Shown in pieces: positions 61,973 to 64,000 of a stretch of 64,000 bases of DNA. Within the stretch, counting starts at the first letter, position 1. Each line of letters begins with the position of its first letter. A program made the translations under genes and the position numbers. This DNA is from Lachnospiraceae bacterium (GTDB taxonomy: Bacteria; Bacillota; Clostridia; Lachnospirales; Lachnospiraceae). Under the pieces are notes generated by a model. It ran no database searches, had not been told where the DNA came from, and worked only from the letters and a program-made list of their open reading frames with translations. The DNA lies in assembly GCA_017526745.1 (NCBI GenBank), contig JAFXQX010000029.1, positions 186,001 to 250,000 of the forward strand. The letters are read 5' to 3'.

Positions 61973-62587
61973 ATGGCAAACAGTAATATTTCCGCCAAGC
62001 AACAGGAGATTCTCGAATATCTGAAGGAGGTCATCCTTAAGAAGGGTTATCCGCCTTCGGTAAGAGAGATATGTACTGCAGTAGGTCTATCTTCTACTTC
62101 AAGTGTTTTCAACCACCTGGAGAAGCTTGAGAAGAACGGATATATCAGAAGGGATCCTGCCAAGCCCAGATGCATAGAGATCGTAGACGACAGTTTTCAG
62201 CTGACCCGCCGTGAGATGGCACAGATACCTGTTGTAGGTACGGTTGCAGCCGGGCAGCCCATTCTTGCCCAGCAGAATATCACCGATTATTTCCCTATCC
62301 CTGTTGAATATGCTCCCAATGCCGAGTCATTCATTCTGACCGTCAAGGGCGAGAGCATGATCAATGCCGGAATACTCAGCGGTGACAGGATCTTTGTGGA
62401 GAGATGCAATACCGCCAGGAACGGCGATATAGTTGTGGCCCTTATCGACGATTCGGCCACGGTCAAGACTTATTACAAAGAAAACGGTCATTACAGGCTT
62501 CAGCCGGAAAACGATACAATGGAGCCCATAATAACCGATCATGTTGATATACTTGGAAGAGTCTACGGAGTTTTCCGCTTTATGTGA
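61973..62587 (+). CDS. lexA: LexA SOS repressor
   Basis: 204 residues from ATG 61973 (GGGGAGG 5 bases upstream); the GTG at 61967 is inside the ribosome site. N-terminal winged helix-turn-helix (PPSVREICTAVGLSSTSSVF, ~29-48). Self-cleavage site Ala-Gly in VGTVAAGQPILA (~86-97), catalytic Ser in KGESMINAGI (~125) and Lys in DDSATVKTYYK (~163). It represses DNA-damage genes until RecA filaments trigger cleavage. The gene overlaps the end of convergent rsfS by 8 bases. Confidence 0.97.
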   Translation: MANSNISAKQQEILEYLKEVILKKGYPPSVREICTAVGLSSTSSVFNHLEKLEKNGYIRRDPAKPRCIEIVDDSFQLTRREMAQIPVVGTVAAGQPILAQQNITDYFPIPVEYAPNAESFILTVKGESMINAGILSGDRIFVERCNTARNGDIVVALIDDSATVKTYYKENGHYRLQPENDTMEPIITDHVDILGRVYGVFRFM

Positions 62588-62927
62588 TCACATTACCGTC
62601 CCTGTAGAGTCTTTCAAGATCATAGAATCTTCTGCTCTCATCATCGAACAGATGGAATATTACATCTTCATAGCCGATCAGCACCCACGCTGCGCCGTCA
62701 TAACCTTCGATGCAGTAGTGGGTGTATCCTTTTTCTGACAGTTTTTCGTCAGTCTCATCGCTCATAGCCTGTATCTGTTTTTTATTGTTTCCCGTTGCGA
62801 TAACAAGGGCATCTGCTATGACGCTTATCTCGGATATGTCTATTACCCTTATATCTTCGGCCTTTTTATCCGACAGTGCCTTCACTCCGGTCTCTATGAT
62901 CATTTTTGCATTCTCAGATATTGCCAT
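62580..62927 (-). CDS. rsfS: Ribosomal silencing factor RsfS
   Basis: 115 residues. KKAEDIRVIDISEISVIADA (in part), VIATGNNKKQIQAMSDE and the C-terminal GYDGAAWVLIGYEDVIFHLFDDESRRFYDLERLY (in parts) are the DUF143 signature. RsfS binds L14 (uL14) and blocks subunit joining when nutrients are short. The nadD-yqeK-rsfS order is standard in Firmicutes. Confidence 0.96.
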   Translation of the reverse strand: MAISENAKMIIETGVKALSDKKAEDIRVIDISEISVIADALVIATGNNKKQIQAMSDETDEKLSEKGYTHYCIEGYDGAAWVLIGYEDVIFHLFDDESRRFYDLERLYRDGNVIT

Positions 62928-62931
62928 ATCT

Positions 62932-63531
62932 TCACTCCGTATAGTTGCTGTTTTCCCTGTAATATTCGTATGTATCGATCGTAATACGGTCTATGAGCCT
63001 TGATGCTCTGTTCAGAAAATCAATGCAGTTGCGGCAGATAAGCGCAGTTGCAACATCGATATCATCGAACGCCATGGCTCTTATCCGGTCAAGTGACGGG
63101 ATACCTTCCCTGTTCGGTTCTATATAATCCGCAACAAATACTATCTTCTCAAGAAGGGACATCTGCGGCCTGCCGGTCGTATGAAAGCATATTGCAGAAA
63201 GAATATCCTCATCTTCCATCCCGTATTTCTTTCGGGCCACGACCATTCCGGCCTTTGAATGAAGCAGCTCGGGATTTTCACGTTCGATATCCGATATCTC
63301 CATATTATCGGAAGCTACAGTCTCAAATAGTTCATCTGCGGACAATCCCTTTGCACAGTCATGAAGAAGTCCCGCAAGATGGGCCTTTCTGATGTCATAA
63401 CCGTATTTCATCGCAAGACATGCAGCCGTATTGCTCACTCCGAGAGAATGCATGTAACGCTTGCGGCTGATCGAGCCCTTCAGCATTTTCCGGCATTTTT
63501 CATACTCTTCATCTATTACGATAGTTCCCAT
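62932..63531 (-). CDS. yqeK: YqeK-family HD-domain hydrolase (Ap4A hydrolase)
   Basis: 199 residues. HD-domain metal ligands: His in RYMHSLGVSNTAACLA (~26), HD in GLLHDCAKGL (~53), and Asp in ADYIEPNREG (~136). SAICFHTTGRPQMSLLEKIVF is typical of the YqeK clade, which cleaves Ap4A to two ADP in Bacillus. It lies 4 bases upstream of rsfS on the minus strand and 8 bases after nadD. Confidence 0.94.
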   Translation of the reverse strand: MGTIVIDEEYEKCRKMLKGSISRKRYMHSLGVSNTAACLAMKYGYDIRKAHLAGLLHDCAKGLSADELFETVASDNMEISDIERENPELLHSKAGMVVARKKYGMEDEDILSAICFHTTGRPQMSLLEKIVFVADYIEPNREGIPSLDRIRAMAFDDIDVATALICRNCIDFLNRASRLIDRITIDTYEYYRENSNYTE

Positions 63532-63539
63532 ATCACCAT

Positions 63540-64000
63540 TTAACGGTACAATCCGTTCTTTCTGATATATTCTATGACATTTTCATTAAGATAATACCTG
63601 CAGCTCATCCCTCTGTTGATCAGATCCCTGATATCGGACGATGATATCACGACTTCCGGAACATCCATGAACACGACTTTTGCGTCAAAATCACGGATCA
63701 GCTGCATCTCCATGTCCTTAAGGTCCGCTTCGGGGATGTTATCCCTCCTGGCACACGCGATCGTGCATCTTTTGAATATCTCTTCGGGCTTTTGCCATGT
63801 ACGCATGGACATGAATACGTCGGCACCGATTATGTAATAATAATCAATATCCGGGTTTTGGCTGCACAGTATCTCAAAAGTCTCGTAAGTATAACTGTTC
63901 CCTTCGCGCTCTGCCTCCATTACGGACAGTTCAAACCCGTCATTATCTTCGATGGCAAGTCTGGTCATCTCGATCCTGTGCTCCTTCTTGGATACCTTTT
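63540..64000 (-). CDS. nadD: Nicotinate-nucleotide adenylyltransferase NadD, 5' end cut by window edge
   Basis: Only the C-terminal ~153 residues are in view; the frame continues through KKEHRIE to the right edge, so the ATG at 63968 is internal. NadD joins nicotinate mononucleotide to ATP. MTRLAIEDND, YYYIIGADVFMSMRTWQKPEEI (in parts, GADxxxxxxxW motif) and the SSSDIRDLINRGMSCRYYL segment (ISSTxIR-type motif) are diagnostic. First gene of the visible nadD-yqeK-rsfS run. Confidence 0.95.
   Translation of the reverse strand, partial: KVSKKEHRIEMTRLAIEDNDGFELSVMEAEREGNSYTYETFEILCSQNPDIDYYYIIGADVFMSMRTWQKPEEIFKRCTIACARRDNIPEADLKDMEMQLIRDFDAKVVFMDVPEVVISSSDIRDLINRGMSCRYYLNENVIEYIRKNGLYR

Overview
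The window looks like a chromosome segment of a Gram-positive anaerobe of the class Clostridia, most likely a member of the Lachnospiraceae. The evidence is internal. Tightly packed housekeeping operons have strong AGGAGG-type ribosome sites, and there are coupled ATGA/GTGA stop-start overlaps. The gene sets are typically clostridial: TIGR03960/TIGR03936 with RNase E/G, mreBCD-PBP2-minC-rodA-mgsA, lexA opposite a yneA-like gene, and nadD-yqeK-rsfS. Both edges cut genes: a topoisomerase A subunit on the left and nadD on the right. No rRNA, tRNA, CRISPR array or prophage was seen.

Layout. 1-8.5 kb: end of parC, rsmD, coaD, a coiled-coil protein, then pepD and a coupled run of RNA-modification and repair genes ending in recU. 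8.5-13.4 kb: a compact his operon (hisZ-hisG fusion, hisD, hisB, and a HisF-like domain fused to HisIE) driven by a near-perfect promoter buried in the end of recU. 13.4-23.8 kb: radical SAM pair, RNase E/G, mutS, mutL, miaA and a PLP lyase in one coupled run. 23.8-35.5 kb: cell shape, wall and division genes (mreB, mreC, mreD, PBP2, minC, rodA, mgsA, a D,D-carboxypeptidase lipoprotein, an HlyD-like protein, yggS, sepF); minD and minE are absent from the cluster. 35.5-38.9 kb: aroB, lspA, rluD and a membrane coiled-coil protein. 38.9-42.6 kb: ilvB, two tandem ilvN genes and ilvC. 42.6-47.1 kb: a cytidylate-kinase-like gene, an AI-2E family permease, dtd, and a LexA-boxed Y-family polymerase with a YolD-like partner.

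47.1-52.7 kb is the accessory part: an intact tyrosine recombinase, an EFR1-type flavodoxin/ferredoxin, a second tyrosine recombinase that has lost catalytic residues, a small double-glycine peptide resembling a RiPP/bacteriocin precursor, a BrnT/BrnA toxin-antitoxin pair and an IS30-type insertion sequence. 53.0-60.1 kb (minus strand) is a signalling operon of two hybrid histidine kinases, a response regulator with two receiver-like domains, and an aldo/keto reductase. The larger kinase carries a complete DegV (fatty-acid-binding) domain between its receiver and HPt domains. 60.3-64 kb: a PanE-like reductase, the divergent yneA/lexA SOS locus with a cluster of LexA boxes, then rsfS, yqeK and nadD.

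Cross-cutting signals: (1) one SOS circuit is readable, with LexA-box-like palindromes inside the -35/-10 spacers of the lexA, yneA and Y-family polymerase promoters; (2) five genes without a Shine-Dalgarno sequence have a -10 hexamer 6-7 bases before the start codon, suggesting leaderless transcripts, and three of these directly follow an intrinsic terminator; (3) the DegV-containing hybrid kinase and the orphan double-glycine peptide are the two most unusual coding features.
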